From: Hirundichthys speculiger
Taxonomy: Eukaryota > Chordata > Actinopteri > Beloniformes > Exocoetidae
Direction of reading: 5' to 3'
Assembly (NCBI GenBank): GCA_018398805.1
Contig: JAGFBZ010000854.1
Span: 898,782-962,781 of the forward strand
Length of the DNA: 64,000 bases
The translations under genes were made by a program, and so were the position numbers. Below are positions 1-11,757 of this stretch, one piece after another (positions within the stretch are counted from its first letter, which is position 1; every line of letters begins with the position of its first letter). The notes beneath the pieces were generated by a model. That model was given only the letters and a program-made list of their open reading frames with translations. It had not been told where the DNA came from and ran no database searches.

Positions 1-1484
1 TTTTCCCTCCTAGAACTTTCTTCCTAAATCCTGGTTATATCAAGTACACATTCGGGAGTTTGCAGCTTCCTGTGATAGATTGGCACTGTGGTCAGATGTT
101 CAAGTGAAGCGAAGAATTTTTAAGAATAGGCCATGTTGGTTGAGTGCTTGTACTCCATGTGGCATTGAAATATATTTGTTGTAAAAGAAAAAGAGGAGAA
201 AAAAGGAAAGTAGAAACAGAAGACTTAATATGTCGGAAGTAATAATATAGCCTCTCACCCCATCTTTCTCTTTATTTAGTGATATCCTTCTCTCATCCTT
301 TCTTCCATCTACACACTCCATCTCTGACAACTAAAGTTCAGTTTCGAGCTAACCCGTGTGGGCTTTGAATATTTAGCTTTTGTACAGGATGATTTTGATG
401 GCTAAAGCTGCTTGGAAAGTGAGAAGTGATCAGTCATAGGATTAGGTAGACATACTTTGTGTAAGCATGTGGAGAGATGCACTTTTGCATTATCTTTATG
501 ACTGAAGTTGTGACCACATGATAAATCCATAGTAGCTGAAGTTCACCAGGAATCACTGACAAGCATAACCTCACTCAAAACAAACTTGAGATGATTTAGC
601 TTGATGTCTAAGCACCATTAACAGTTACACCTCACATGTTGGTGTAAAACTCCACCAAAGTAAGTAATAGGCAAAGAAATGTATTAAGAAAACATTTAAA
701 TCTAATCCATTTGTGTATATTCTTTGCTGCCTCATGAGAACTTACTTATACTACTGCCACTTCTGCTACCAATAATAATAATAATATTCAAGAAAAGAGA
801 GACCCCAGATATTGGAATCAGCATCAGTTATCAGGAGATTTTACATTGGAATTAGATCTGATTATCTTACCTGATTTAAAAAAAAAAATGGATTGTGCAT
901 CTCTAGTTCTAGCTCACCTTTTTAGTTGCAAACCAAACCACAGATACATGGTGTCTGAAATTCAAAACTATCATGGATTTTATAACTTTAGTGTTAAATT
1001 AAATTTGTGTATTTTTTTTTCCTTTTTTTTCAGCAAATATATCTATCTATTGTTGACATTAATAGCTGTTACGTTCATCAGATTTATATTAGAATCGGTG
1101 TCAGATTGAAGCAGCTCATATTATACTTTGTTTCTCTGAGGAAAACACTTTAGGAGCCAACTGGCTCTTTGTCATTTAAAGAGGAACTGATGTGATTCCT
1201 TACTTAAAACTATATGGTTGACTTTTAGTAAATGTAGGACCCTGCAGTTTAAAAAAAAAAATCATACCTCCAGCCTGGAAGAGTGCCATTTTTAATTTTC
1301 CTTCATTCTGTCCTTCTCGACCTATTTCACTTTGAACATCTGTATATTTATCTTCTTGTACAAGTGCCTTTTCTTCCTCCTAAATTCTGTTCATTGTCTT
1401 AATTTTGTAAAGTTTATTTGAAGTTAATTTATTATCTATTTTGTTTTTCCTCTAAATATTTGCTCTCTTTCTCTTTCACACCAG
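1..1484 (+). other. Last intron (3' part) of the TBC1D22-family gene
   Basis: No coding similarity is seen. The stretch is AT-rich with short poly-A/T tracts (for example near 880, 1010-1030 and 1250). It ends in a pyrimidine-rich tract and the acceptor CACACCAG at 1477-1484, directly before the recognised exon. Short open frames here have no recognisable motifs and are treated as chance. Confidence 0.7.
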
Positions 1485-1613
1485 GGCCTGATGATCCTCT
1501 TACAGAACCTCCCCACAATGCACTGGGGCAACGAGGAAGTGAGTGTGCTGCTGGCTGAAGCCTACAGGTTGAAGTTTGCCTTTGCTGACGCGCCCAACCA
1601 CTACAAGAGATGA
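1485..1613 (+). CDS. tbc1d22a: Last coding exon of TBC1 domain family member 22 (probably TBC1D22A)
   Basis: The exon encodes 42 residues and then TGA (1611-1613). It starts in phase 0 straight after a good 3' splice site (pyrimidine tract, CAG at 1482-1484). The peptide contains LLQNLPTMHWGNEE, LLAEAYRLKFAFADAPNHY and a basic final pair. From memory of the family this is the C-terminal end of the Rab-GAP TBC domain of TBC1D22A/B, which closes with ADAPNHY plus two basic residues. TBC1D22 proteins are linked to Golgi function and are presumed Rab GTPase-activating proteins. The catalytic Arg and Gln fingers lie in upstream exons outside the window. The call of A rather than B is less certain than the family call; a long gene-poor downstream flank would fit the TBC1D22A locus. 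It is the only confidently recognised host exon here. Confidence 0.9.
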   Translation, partial: GLMILLQNLPTMHWGNEEVSVLLAEAYRLKFAFADAPNHYKR

Positions 1614-4600
1614 TGAGTGTGGCTACCTGCCGGTGCTCCTCCTTCACCTCCTCCTCCCTTGGTTCCTCCTTTCCTTTCCTGTCCCACAGACACCTGCTGG
1701 ACTACAGGCTTCTATGTGGAGGAACCTCCCCTGTTCTTAACCTCTCTTTTGCCCATGTTTACAATGGGCAGCTATTCAGAGATTTGAATCAGACAGTGAC
1801 TGAGAGGATGTGCAGTGTAGCATTCTAACATGATGATGATGATGTGGAGCCTTTTTCTTAAATTATTTCTCTCTGATCAGCTCTGAAATGTGCACTCCTG
1901 CAGCCCTGATGCAGAAACGGATCATCATCCTCAATGATTTCAGCTGGTGCCGGTGCAGGACCACAAGATGTTCTCACCTCCACCTGCGGTTCTGTCTAGC
2001 TCATCTTTGCTTATTTTCATTATTATGGCAATACACTGTTTTTTGTTTGTTTTGTTTTTGAAGAGGCGGAGAAGAATGGCTAAAGGGTAATTTGATGAGT
2101 GGTTTCCATATGTGTTGGCCCTCTCTCCTGTTTGTGCGTCATGGTTTAACAGCAGTAGAGATTTGTGGGAACCTATCCCTTTTCCTTCTTCATATAGCAC
2201 ATACCACACCATGTCAGTCTCCCTTTTATCCCACCCACACAGCAATACCGCTGCATCTGAGAATCAGACAGTTAAAGGAGTCTCATGTGACATTAAAGAC
2301 ATTAATGAGCCATCAGGAGCAACAACTTACATCTGCCTGTATATGAAGAGCTGTATGTTAACATTAACTCCTCTGCTCCGTAGATACTGTAGGACTACCT
2401 CAGAACACACAAGAACAAATGATTGTGTGTCACATACAGAGAGAAAATAACAAATGCTTTATTGCAATCCTAATCAGAAAGAAAAAAACATGGCTTTCAA
2501 ATTCCACATTTCCAGTTTTGCCTTATTTAATGAAGACGCAGAGCTGGTTCCTTTTTGTTTTCTCTCTCCAGTTTGTGCACAGAGATGAGATGTCACATGG
2601 ATCCTTACAGATGCAGCAGTCATTTTGTGGGATGTATACTGTGTGGATATTGTCAAATTTATGGGCAACAGGCCTTTTAATGTCGTGCTGACAGTATAAC
2701 GTGTTTGTCTGCAGCATGAGATCCCAACAGAAAGTAAAAAGTTTTATGAAGTCTAATGGTAGCGCAGGAAGCAGTGAGCTCAGCATTAACAGGTGGTCGT
2801 TATTAAGTCATGCAAAAGTTCTTCTTTGTTAGCAAATTCTGTTACATGAAAACACATGAAAGCAACAGAAGCTTTGTTATGGACTCAAAATTTTAAATGC
2901 AGTCACCCATGCTTAATCTAAATTGATTGTCTTAATTAAATCAATAGTGTCTCTGCTCTTCTGCATCACATCCTGGTTCCTGTAATGTGAATCATCAGGA
3001 ATATTCTAGACATACATTTATATTCACTCTCACATGGAAGCAATGATTTAAAATCACCATAAAATAATGTTTCAGTAGTTCATTCTAAGGCTGGAATTAA
3101 GTTTTACTCCCTTTAGCTTTGGTTCTTTTCTCTCATACCAAAGCAAAATGAAATATTCTTGACAAAATTTATGTTAAATCAAATTGTAAATCAAATCAAA
3201 GCAACTGTTTGGAAAATCAGGTATGATGTAATGCCTCGCTTTTTACTTTAATATGAAAAAGAGGAACATTATTTAAATTGCTAAAGCACATCTTTAATTG
3301 CAGAGGGGTCATAAATTGTTTTCCATATGAACATATGAAAACATGATGGAACAAAGCAGAATCATACCTTTAATGCCTTTTGGACATTTGGTTTTGTTTG
3401 GACTGGACCCTGAGAAGCTGATCTGAGCTACTGAAACTGGACTGTTAACTCAAAATACTCATTACTTAAATTATTTACCATGTAGAGATCTGAACATAAG
3501 TGATCCTTGCGTCCCATTTTTGTGGCGCACGTCAGCCAAAGCTGAAGGCATCACGTTGGTGTCATGTGGTTGTTTAAACCTGTCTACTGTCACAACCCAG
3601 CCAGGATCCATTACTGTCACCTGGGCTAGCACAGGTGAGTGTGTGAAGAAGGAAAAGAAGGAGGGTTATGTGTTCTCTGGATATGTCAGTGCTTTTTCTC
3701 CTTCCTGAGAGCTGTTGGTCTTTGATCACACATTGCATTTTTTTTTTTTTTTTAATAATGTGAACCAGTTTCACAGTCCCCTCATCTTCCAAGCTCTGAC
3801 AAGGCAAAACTGCACTAAATCTCTACAGCATTTTTCATTCTGTTCCCTTTTTTGTATGAAAGAGATTCTTTGACTCGGCGTTTTAAAGAATCATACTTTA
3901 AGTTTTATATTTTTATAATTACATATGTTTACATTTTCAAGCCTGTTAAGTTGTGCCTGACTCTGAATACACCATCTCGGTTCTGTTTCTGGTCACAAAT
4001 GAACGTGAAAGATTTTAGACTGTGATGAATGATGTTGTGATTTGACATAAAATGATACAACATTTCTATTTTTTATCCATTTAACATTATAAATGACCGT
4101 CACGAGCTGTTCCCACCTTATTGATAGCCCACATTTGGCAGTTGAATGCCCGGTTAATCCTTCCCGCCCCTGAACAGGCCGGTCCAGCTCAGATGCTGAG
4201 GCTGCATGTATGACTGCCGCTGTAGTGATACTCAGCATCTGAAGGCTTTGGAGAGCTGAAATGTGTAAGACAGTCCCAGTTTATATGTTTGCAATACAAG
4301 GTGCATTAATTTGAGCAATACATTATCCAACTGCAAGAAGAAAAAAAAAAGATTGCCAGTACATGGCTTTTTGGGGGTTTCCATATAGCATAAAGAATTA
4401 GAATTCCATCCTCCTCCATCCTGTATGTTGTATGGGAATATTTTCCCTCCATTAGGTACAGACAACCTGCTCTCTTGGATTACGATTGCCAACTTTTCTC
4501 TTCTTCAGGGATCTTCAGCCAGTCAGGCCGTTGAATTTAACAGAGACATAAAACTTAACCTAAAATCATAGGACCAGCTAATTCAAAACACCCTTTTTTA

Positions 4601-5690
4601 GAAGATTCTCATCAGTTACATCTGCATATAAATCAATTCAATGAGATTACATTAACCTCTTTAACTGATAAATCTGCAGTTGTCCTCAGCATTATTCAAT
4701 TAGAAGCCTCATTGTTTGCTTCTGTGTCGAACCAGTAACAAAAGGTATTACCATTATAATGATGCACAAGATGGAAAGTTGGACAAGGCTAGCAAATGTA
4801 AGAAGGGGGGACAGGAATCTGCAAATGGTCAATATTTGTCCCAGTTATTATCCAAAGTCCTGCTTATTACAGAGTTAAGTTGCCTTAAAGATTAATTTTG
4901 TTATGAATGCTGCGTGGTTAAACAGTGACGGGCAGGTCCACAACTAATGTTGGCGATTTACTCTCACTCTCTGTGAATGTTAGAGTTGTGAAGGAAGATG
5001 TGTTTTTGCTGTGATGCTGTACTAAGTTATGATCCCTTTACAAGCAATCAGTCACCCGCAACGATTGAGGGGAGAACAAACAAAAAAACATCACGCCACT
5101 GTCTTGGCACATGGTGATGGATGGCATTTGAGTGGTGGCTCTTTCTGTGCTCTAGCTATTCCTGGAAGCATATTTTAAATGGTTTCTTAAAGTAATACTT
5201 CCAGATGATTTCATGTCTCTACAACTGAAGTGTGTTTAGAAACCCAAACTGAAAAAGAAATCCCATGTATCTTGCCTCAGAGTACTGAGGAAAGAAATCT
5301 AAAGATGTTAGATTGTTTGGGTGACAGGAGTAGTGGTTCTTGACTTTAAAAATGTGTACAGAAGCAAAAATCTGTAAATAGAAAGTGTAAATAAATCCTA
5401 TATATGACAGAAGTGCATTGAATGATGTTTCCTGTGTGTTTCCCATGAGCAGAGAAAATTGAAGTCTAATTGCAGATAAAAAAAAAAAAGGTTATATGTT
5501 TCAAAGCTTCAGGCATCCAGCACCTCGCCAGCGCTGGTCACCAAGGAATCCTTTATAAGAATTTAAAAATACATTAAAACCAACAATGGTCACAGAAAAG
5601 TGCCTGCTTGTGCACGAGCTGACGCATGCATTGGTGCGCTGAGAGTGAAAGATGGAAGAGGTGTCAACAAAGAGCCAGCTGGAGCTAACT
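1614..5690 (+). other. 3' UTR and downstream flank of the TBC1D22-family gene
   Basis: Untranslated and intergenic sequence. The 3' UTR must begin at 1614, but I cannot place its end. Short open frames near 2000-2700 lie on both strands without recognisable domains. There are poly-T tracts (e.g. 3738-3754) and no identifiable transposon ends before about 5690. Confidence 0.5.
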
Positions 5691-5696
5691 GCATGG

Positions 5697-6440
5697 TTAA
5701 ACAAATCAAATCAAACTATTTATATAGCACTTTTCATACATACAAATGCAACACAAAGTGCTTTACAGAATAAAATAAATCATAAAACAGGAACACATCA
5801 AAGCACGCACACGCACTCTCACAGCACAAAGTAAAAGGTAACATGGCAGGACACTGAGGATCCAGATGAGGAGGAACCACCTCTGGGAGGCCGTCCACAC
5901 TGAGAGATGCCACAGTCCGCAGCTACAGGGGGCGCCGTCCCAGAGACCACCTCAACCCAGGTAGACCAGGGTAGACTCTACACATTATGCAGACCCCCCC
6001 CCCCCCCCCCCCCCCCAGCCCCCAGGAATCTCCAAGACGACGCCCCCGTAGGCAGACCAGACACACCTCCCAGTGTAGAGGACCCCCATGAGGAAATACT
6101 GGAGCTAAAAACTAAAAGATTAAAAGACAAAAAATAAAAAGGACAAAAACAGACAGTAGGTAAAAAATAATAAAATGTGAAAATGTAAAAATGTAATGAT
6201 AATAAAATGCAAAGACTTAAAATAAATGTTCTCCTCCTGGCTGGTCCACAGATGAGGGTACCATAATGGCTGAATACAGCATCACCGTTGGCTTTTGTTC
6301 TCACTCTGGGGATGATTAAAAGGCCAGAACCAGAGGACCTCAGGGTCCGCGAGGGTTAATATGATAAAAGCAGGTCAGATAAATAAGATGGCCCAAGACC
6401 GTTAAGACATTTAAAAACCAATAAAAGAACCTTAAAGTCG
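5697..6440 (-). mobile_element. L2-type LINE 3' fragment
   Basis: On the minus strand the element ends in the typical L2 tail (a TATATAAATA-like run, then TTTGATTTGATTTG), seen here as its complement at 5700-5735. The part at 6235-6440 closely matches 47,050-47,300, where a longer L2 copy encodes the reverse-transcriptase C-terminal region. The match stops at about 6440 where retroviral sequence begins. A 23-nt poly-C run interrupts it. Only the extreme C-terminus and 3' UTR remain; no intact protein. Confidence 0.75.
5994..6016. repeat. Poly-C homopolymer (23 nt)
   Basis: An uninterrupted C run inside the L2 3' fragment. The corresponding place in the second L2 copy (about 46,636) has only 7 C, so the run expanded after insertion. 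Assembly length here is likely unreliable. Confidence 0.95.
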
Positions 6441-8062
6441 ATGTGTGCTTCACGTGTGGCAGGACTGGAGAAATGCCCTGAATGTCAGACCACAGATAAC
6501 ATTGAGCATGTGGACTGACATGGGGAGGCCATGAGGAACAGGGGACAACTGTATGCGCTGACATCTGAACAGGGAGGTAACACACCCACACCACACACAC
6601 ACATACAGATCACAACTGAACTTCATGACTCAATTCAACAAGCCATCACTCATTTAGAAACAAAAAACAGAATGAATCCTTCCCAGTGTTGTGGTACCTA
6701 TACCCATTATGAATCTACCACTTATAGAGTTCCCTCGCTTTGATTTAAAAATAGGAGGAGTGAAATGTGTCTTTTATGGTTGATTCTGGCGCTACTAACT
6801 CTGTGGTTATGATCAAAAACATTTCCTGAAAAACCTAAAATGAGCGGAAATCATATTTATTCTATGTCTGCATCTGGCCAAGTTGTAAAAGAAAATGTCA
6901 CAGCACCCTTAAGGTGCAGTGACACATATTTAAACATGGTTTTCTTTTATCTGATTTGTGTCCAGTGAATCTCATGGGGCGTGACCTCATGTGTAAACTT
7001 GGTATTGTGTTAAATTCATCCCCAGAAAGGATGTTTCTCAGACAGCTTCCTGTCTGAGGAACAGGCAGCAGCCGTCCCCTCCTTACAGGACGTCCCCTCA
7101 GATCTCTGGGAACAGAGTAAATATGATGTTGGTCTAATAAAAAACTGTGACCCCTGTTGTTTTTACCCCAAAGTCTGATTACAGACCTTGCCAACGCCAA
7201 TACCCTCTTAAACCTGAGGCTGTAACTGGCATCAACCCAGTGTTTGACTCCCTGATTAAAGCAGGAGTCATCGTTCCTTGTGACAGATCACCTGTTTGTT
7301 CACCTTTGTTTCCTGTTAAGAAAATCAGAGACAAAGGTCAACCTGATGAAGTGTTAATGCAGCAGTTCAACCAAGGGCTGCGATTGTCCCAAATCCCCAT
7401 ACAATCTTATCTCAGGTACCATCAGATGCAAAATACTTTTCTGTAGGTAGATCTCTCAAATGCATTTTTCTCACTTCCTGTTCACCCTGATAGTCAATAT
7501 TGGTTTGCATTTACTTTTGAGGAAAAGACTTGGACTTTCACACGACTTGGTCAGGGTTATTGTGATACAGTAACATTTATAATTTATAATGCTGCTCTGA
7601 AGCAAAGTCTTGCTTCCTAAATTTGACCCCTGGCACTGCTCTCCTCCAGTTCGTTGATGACTTGATGATCTGCAGTCCAACCCGTGAGCAATGTGAATCT
7701 GACACCATTGCCTTGCTGAAACATCTCCATACATATGGCCATAAAGCCAGTCTGTCTAAACTGCAGTTTGTGCTGGAAAAAGTCACCTTTCTGGGTCACG
7801 TGATCACAGCTGAGGGCAAATCCCTCTCACCCAAACGCGTTACAGCAATCCAATCTTTGCCAAAACCTTGCACAAAAAAACAACTTATGTCATTCCTGGG
7901 AATGTGTTCCTATTGTCGTAATTTTGTACCAAACTTTTCTGTCCTTGAAGCCCCTTTATCTGCTGTTATCCATGGAAAAAGTCTACCCCAAACATTTCTT
8001 TTATCACTATCCAAAATTGACACATGGAAAAGATCATGTTTGATGGCAAACCACATAAAATA
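6441..8062 (+). pseudogene. Endogenous retrovirus remnant: nucleocapsid, protease and reverse transcriptase pieces
   Basis: Decayed retroviral gag-pol in plus orientation. At 6441 a CFTCG zinc-knuckle start is followed by a stop. At about 6776 a protease motif, VDSGAT, appears. At 7200-7350 an RT N-terminal segment is readable (PLKPEA ... PVCSPLFPVKK). At 7623-8062 the RT palm and connection are readable, with the catalytic box LQFVDDLM and the downstream FLGHVITAEGKSLSP. Several frameshifts and stops separate these parts, so it is non-functional. The wording is typical of fish gamma/epsilon-like ERV pol. No LTRs were found for it, and its left edge abuts the L2 fragment. It is unrelated in sequence to the provirus at 24.8-33.9 kb. 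Confidence 0.8.
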
Positions 8063-8084
8063 ATAGACAGGAAGTCTGTGATCC

Positions 8085-8700
8085 ACCTGCAGGTGGAGTC
8101 AGGTACGCTCAGCTGGGAGAGCTTCTCCTGTAGCAGAGAAGGGATGATGGTTTAAAAGCAGAGCTGAAATCCACAAACAGGATCCTGGTGTAGGTTCCTG
8201 AGGAGTCCAGGTGCTGGAGGATGAAGTGGAGGGCCAGGTTGACAGCGTCGTCTACAGACCTGTTGGCTCTGTAGGTGAACTGCAGGGGGTCCAGGAGAGG
8301 GTCAGTGATGACTTTGAGGTGCTCAAAGGTCTTCATGACCACAGAGGTCAGGGCGACGGGTCTGAAGTCGTTAAGTCCTGTGGTCCTTGGCGTCTTAAGA
8401 ACAGGGATGATGGTGGAGGTCTTGAAGCAGGCCGGCACGTGACAGGTCTCCAGTGAAGTGTTAAAAATGTCTGTGAACACTGGAGACAGCTGATCAGTGC
8501 TTCAGGGAGGATGGGGAGATATAATCCGGTCCAGCTGCTTTTCAGGGGTTCTGTCTCCTAAACAGTTTGTTGACGTCCCTCATGGATGGAAAGAGTCGTC
8601 ACTGGGAAGGGTGGGGCCATTAAGGGACGTTTGGCCTGTGGGCCTTGTGTTTGACACATGTGTCCCAGAGTATATGGATATGAAAGCTGGTTTTTAAAGA
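8085..8700 (-). pseudogene. Non-LTR retrotransposon reverse transcriptase fragment (CR1/Rex1/L2-like)
   Basis: The minus-strand frame at 8109-8480 reads through the RT fingers and palm. Visible motifs include [39 protein letters not shown] and [10 protein letters not shown], the last being the first catalytic-Asp motif. After that the frame is lost. Upstream sequence at 8480-8700 continues the same element without a clean frame. The clade is uncertain: the motif set fits teleost CR1/Rex1-group LINEs. Truncated at both ends. Confidence 0.75.
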
Positions 8701-9356
8701 AGCCAACAGACTTTTTTCATGTTAAAATATCAGTTCCAGTTTCATTTAAAGGAACGTGATTACCTTTAAGAAGTGTTTGGACTTTGGACTACATCCAAGT
8801 TGTCTCTTGCGACAACTGTGTATCATTTTACAACACTACACGACACATGAGCAATGATGAAGCTAGCTCACAGAGCTAGAACAGTGGAAACTTTTTAACC
8901 AAGTGACTTTCTTTCTAAAAAGCTTTAACCTTCAAGTACAGCTTTGAACTACATAACCTAGTTAATTTTCAGTGCTTCGTTTCGTGTCACACTGCTTTCT
9001 TTGCATGACTGCAATGTTTTTGAATAGTCATCTGGCTGAAAGGGTTGATAACCACCTGCAGGCTGTCTGTGATAAAACACAGCAGGCAGGAGTTTCACGC
9101 TCCCTGGTACTGAATGCTTCCATGTGACTGGCAACCACTATGTTTGGTTTTCCAGGTTACTCTTGTGGGAAAATGGCTTTGTGATGAGCTCCTGCAGGGA
9201 ATCAATGCACTTACCCAAACACTAACCGCATTTGAATTTCCTCACTATGACCAGTCAGTGGACCTTAAGCTGCTGCTCTGGTACAAGTGGACTTAAATAA
9301 TTAATAATCACTACATGGTGAAAAATAAGATTCAACAATTTTAATTCTTTCGGACA
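8701..9356. other. No recognisable feature
   Basis: Unique-looking AT-rich sequence between a LINE fragment and a MITE. I see no coding motif, repeat array or transposon end. A short open frame around 9114-9296 has no recognisable content. Confidence 0.5.
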
Positions 9357-9358
9357 TA

Positions 9359-9724
9359 CAGTCATGGAAAAAATTATTAGACCACCATTTTTTCTTCACT
9401 TTCTTGTTCATTTTAATACCTGCTACCACTAAACGTCATCATGTGACTAAAACAGACAGAAAAGAAAACACTGAATGCATAAAAGTAGTGTTTTTGGCAG
9501 TACAACACCATAGCTATTGATGTAAAAACTTAAGTGATTTAGGTTATAATCAAGAAAACCATGGAAAATGGTAAGATATCAGCTCTTAAATAAAACTCTT
9601 ATGAGCAATCTTTGTGGTTATCGTTATGTTTGTCCAAACAAATGTACCTTTAGTTGTACCAGACATTAAAATGAACAAGAAACTGAAGAAAACAAGGGTG
9701 GTCTAATAATTTTTTCCATGACTG
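9359..9724. mobile_element. Tc1/mariner-type MITE, copy 1 (full length)
   Basis: A 366-bp element bounded by inverted ends CAGTCATGGAAAAAATTATT / AATAATTTTTTCCATGACTG and flanked by TA on each side (9357-9358, 9725-9726). TA duplication plus inverted ends is the Tc1/mariner signature. It has no transposase frame. Near-identical copies lie at 38,434, 44,528 and 50,070. Confidence 0.92.
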
Positions 9725-9726
9725 TA

Positions 9727-10317
9727 TGTAGGTTTTACTTTAGTTTGCTGGGAAAAGCAGGATAACTTGGGTTTATCAGCCACTGATACATACCAGCTGA
9801 AAATCCTCCTTCCTCTCTTTCTAAAATGAAAAGTGTGTTTTTTCCAGATTAAATAGGAGGTTTATTTAAAGAATGCACTTTACTTGAACCCTTCAGAGAA
9901 AGAACTGATCTTCCCTTTAATTTCTTAATTCATATTATCCAATCTCTGTCTCTGATGACATGAATCAAAGAACTGTGCAGCAACTTTGACACGCCACCAT
10001 TTTAACATTTAACAGGTAAGAGCTTATTACTGTCAGAAACAAGGACCTACACAGGTGGTGAATACTTATACTTCAAACAGAGCAAGGCTTGACACTCTAG
10101 ATACTTTGCGACTGCTTGCTGAACTCGAGCTGGACAGAGCTCCTATCATATCTACTATACATCTCCTCATCACCGCTAACCACATCATGGTGGGTGAATT
10201 GACAAGCCTTTAGACAGGTGTCACTCTGAATGGATCTGTTCGTTTCCATATTCAGACAGGTATTAGCTCTGCATGGAAAGACACAGCACTGTCATTCTTT
10301 TTAGCCAGACTGTATTA
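9727..10317. other. No recognisable feature
   Basis: AT-rich sequence between the MITE and the hAT element. No coding motif, RNA gene or repeat is evident. Confidence 0.5.
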
Positions 10318-10325
10318 CTTTGTAG

Positions 10326-11482
10326 TAGGGCTGGGCGATAAATCGATTTAATCGATTAATTCGAATTTGTACTTAATGTCGATTTGTTTTAATGAAAATC
10401 GATTTTCTCATTAACATCCGCCAGCAGCGCCTGCCTGCTGGGCTCCCGTAGGTCAGAGAGCGCGGAGTGCGCGCCCCCCTCCCCACCCGCGCTAGGTACA
10501 CAAACAAGCAAGCAGTGATCTTACACCGAAGAAAAGAAACGTATCCTCGGTTATTTGGAATTGGTTCGGGTTCGTGGCGTCAGACACAGAACAAACAGCA
10601 CCTCGCTGCAAAGTCTGTTTAAAGGCTGTTGCTACCAAAGGTAGCAGTACTAGCAATTTACTGCAGCACCTTAAACAGAAGCATGCTGCCGAGTTGGAGA
10701 GGTGTTGCTCCCTACGAAAAAAACGACCGCAGCAGCCCAAGCACCGCCACCAGAAAACAACCTACCGTCTTGGAAACGTTGACAAACTGTATCTCGTATG
10801 ATAAGAAAGGAGCCCGGTGGAAAGCTGTCACGGATGCAGTCGTGATGTATATTGCAAGAGATATGGTGCCCATATACACCGTGGAAAAGCCGGGGTTTAT
10901 TCACCTGCTCAAAGTTTTGGATCCCAGGTACGTGCTACCAGGCTGCAAATATTTTTCTGACGTTGCCTTGCCTCGTAAATTACAATGGAAGCCTAAAATT
11001 AAATTTTTAATTTTATTTGATGCAGATGTTTAAGTTAAGTTAACATGATTCAGGGAATTAAAATAGTGCCCAAATACTTTTTGTTTACCACACAAGCACC
11101 TCCTTATTATGCAAAACATGTTCAGGTAACTGAGAGTTTTGTTTGCACTTTATTTTGTCAACCTCAAAAAAGGGGTCTTATAATACTATGTTTTACTTAT
11201 TTTTTGTGTCATTTCGAAACTAGATTACTGAAAAGTTACATTGTCACTGTTCACAATGGCAGGCAGGGCTTGCCATCTCTTTTTTTGTGGCTTGTTTATG
11301 TAACTGAAACTCCAGAAGGAAAAATTTAAACAAAATAAAACTGAAACTTGTTTTGAACAATTTCTTTGTCATCTACAAATTGATTTTAGGTAGGGGCTGA
11401 AAAAAATCGATTTAAATCGTGAATCTGGATTTTTTCTGAAAAAATCGGAGATTTTTTTTTTAGGCCATATCGCCCAGCCCTA
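10326..11482 (+). mobile_element. hAT transposon with 8-bp TSD, internally deleted
   Basis: 1157 bp bounded by inverted ends TAGGGCTGGGCGATA and TATCGCCCAGCCCTA. It is flanked by the exact 8-bp duplication CTTTGTAG (10318-10325 and 11483-11490), diagnostic of hAT integration. Inner parts of both ends are rich in ATCGATTT-like motifs. It encodes a BED finger and a short transposase N-terminal piece but no catalytic domain, so it is a deletion derivative of a ZBED1-like hAT. Confidence 0.95.
10574..10996 (+). pseudogene. BED zinc finger and N-terminal transposase remnant of the hAT element
   Basis: From 10574 the frame encodes CKVCLKAV then STSNLLQHLKQKH, a complete C2H2-type BED finger (CxxC and HxxxxH) used by hAT transposases to bind their ends. 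At about 10720 the reading continues only in a second frame, which carries LETLTNCISYDKKGARWKAV and later KPGFIHLLKVLDPRYVLPG. That is the region after the BED domain in ZBED1-like transposases. The rest (RNase H-like catalytic core and dimerisation domain) is missing. A finger without a catalytic core cannot transpose, though in principle it could still bind hAT ends. Confidence 0.8.
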
Positions 11483-11643
11483 CTTTGTAGTGACTACGCG
11501 GTAGTACACATCTGCATTTACAGTAAACTCCTTTTTGGTATGTCTTTGACTGCAGGTGTTAGGCAAACTAAGTTTAAATAAGGTTTCATTGAGTTTAATG
11601 CTTTGTACCAATCAATAAATACACTGGTCTGTACCTCTAGATC

Positions 11644-11757
11644 AGGGTTTCTCAACGGGGGCGGTACCGCCCCCCAGGGGGCGATCTGCGCCTTTAGGGG
11701 GGTGCTGGAAACATCAGGGCTGAGAGGGGGGCACTCAGGCACAAATGAGAGGCGCCA
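11644..11757. mobile_element. hAT-like terminal fragment
   Basis: CAGGGTTTCTCAACGGGGG opens a G-rich stretch very like the start of the complete hAT at 35,759 (CAGTGCTTCTCAAATAGTG, then GGGG-rich). No matching right end or TSD was found, so it is a solitary end. Confidence 0.55.

Noticed and set aside
2092..2450. Overlapping plus-strand frames in the 3' flank of the TBC1D22 gene
   Set aside because: Two frames overlap without recognisable content, in likely UTR or flank.
5907..6137. Proline-rich open frame
   Set aside because: It is the translation of a poly-C run within an L2 3' fragment.
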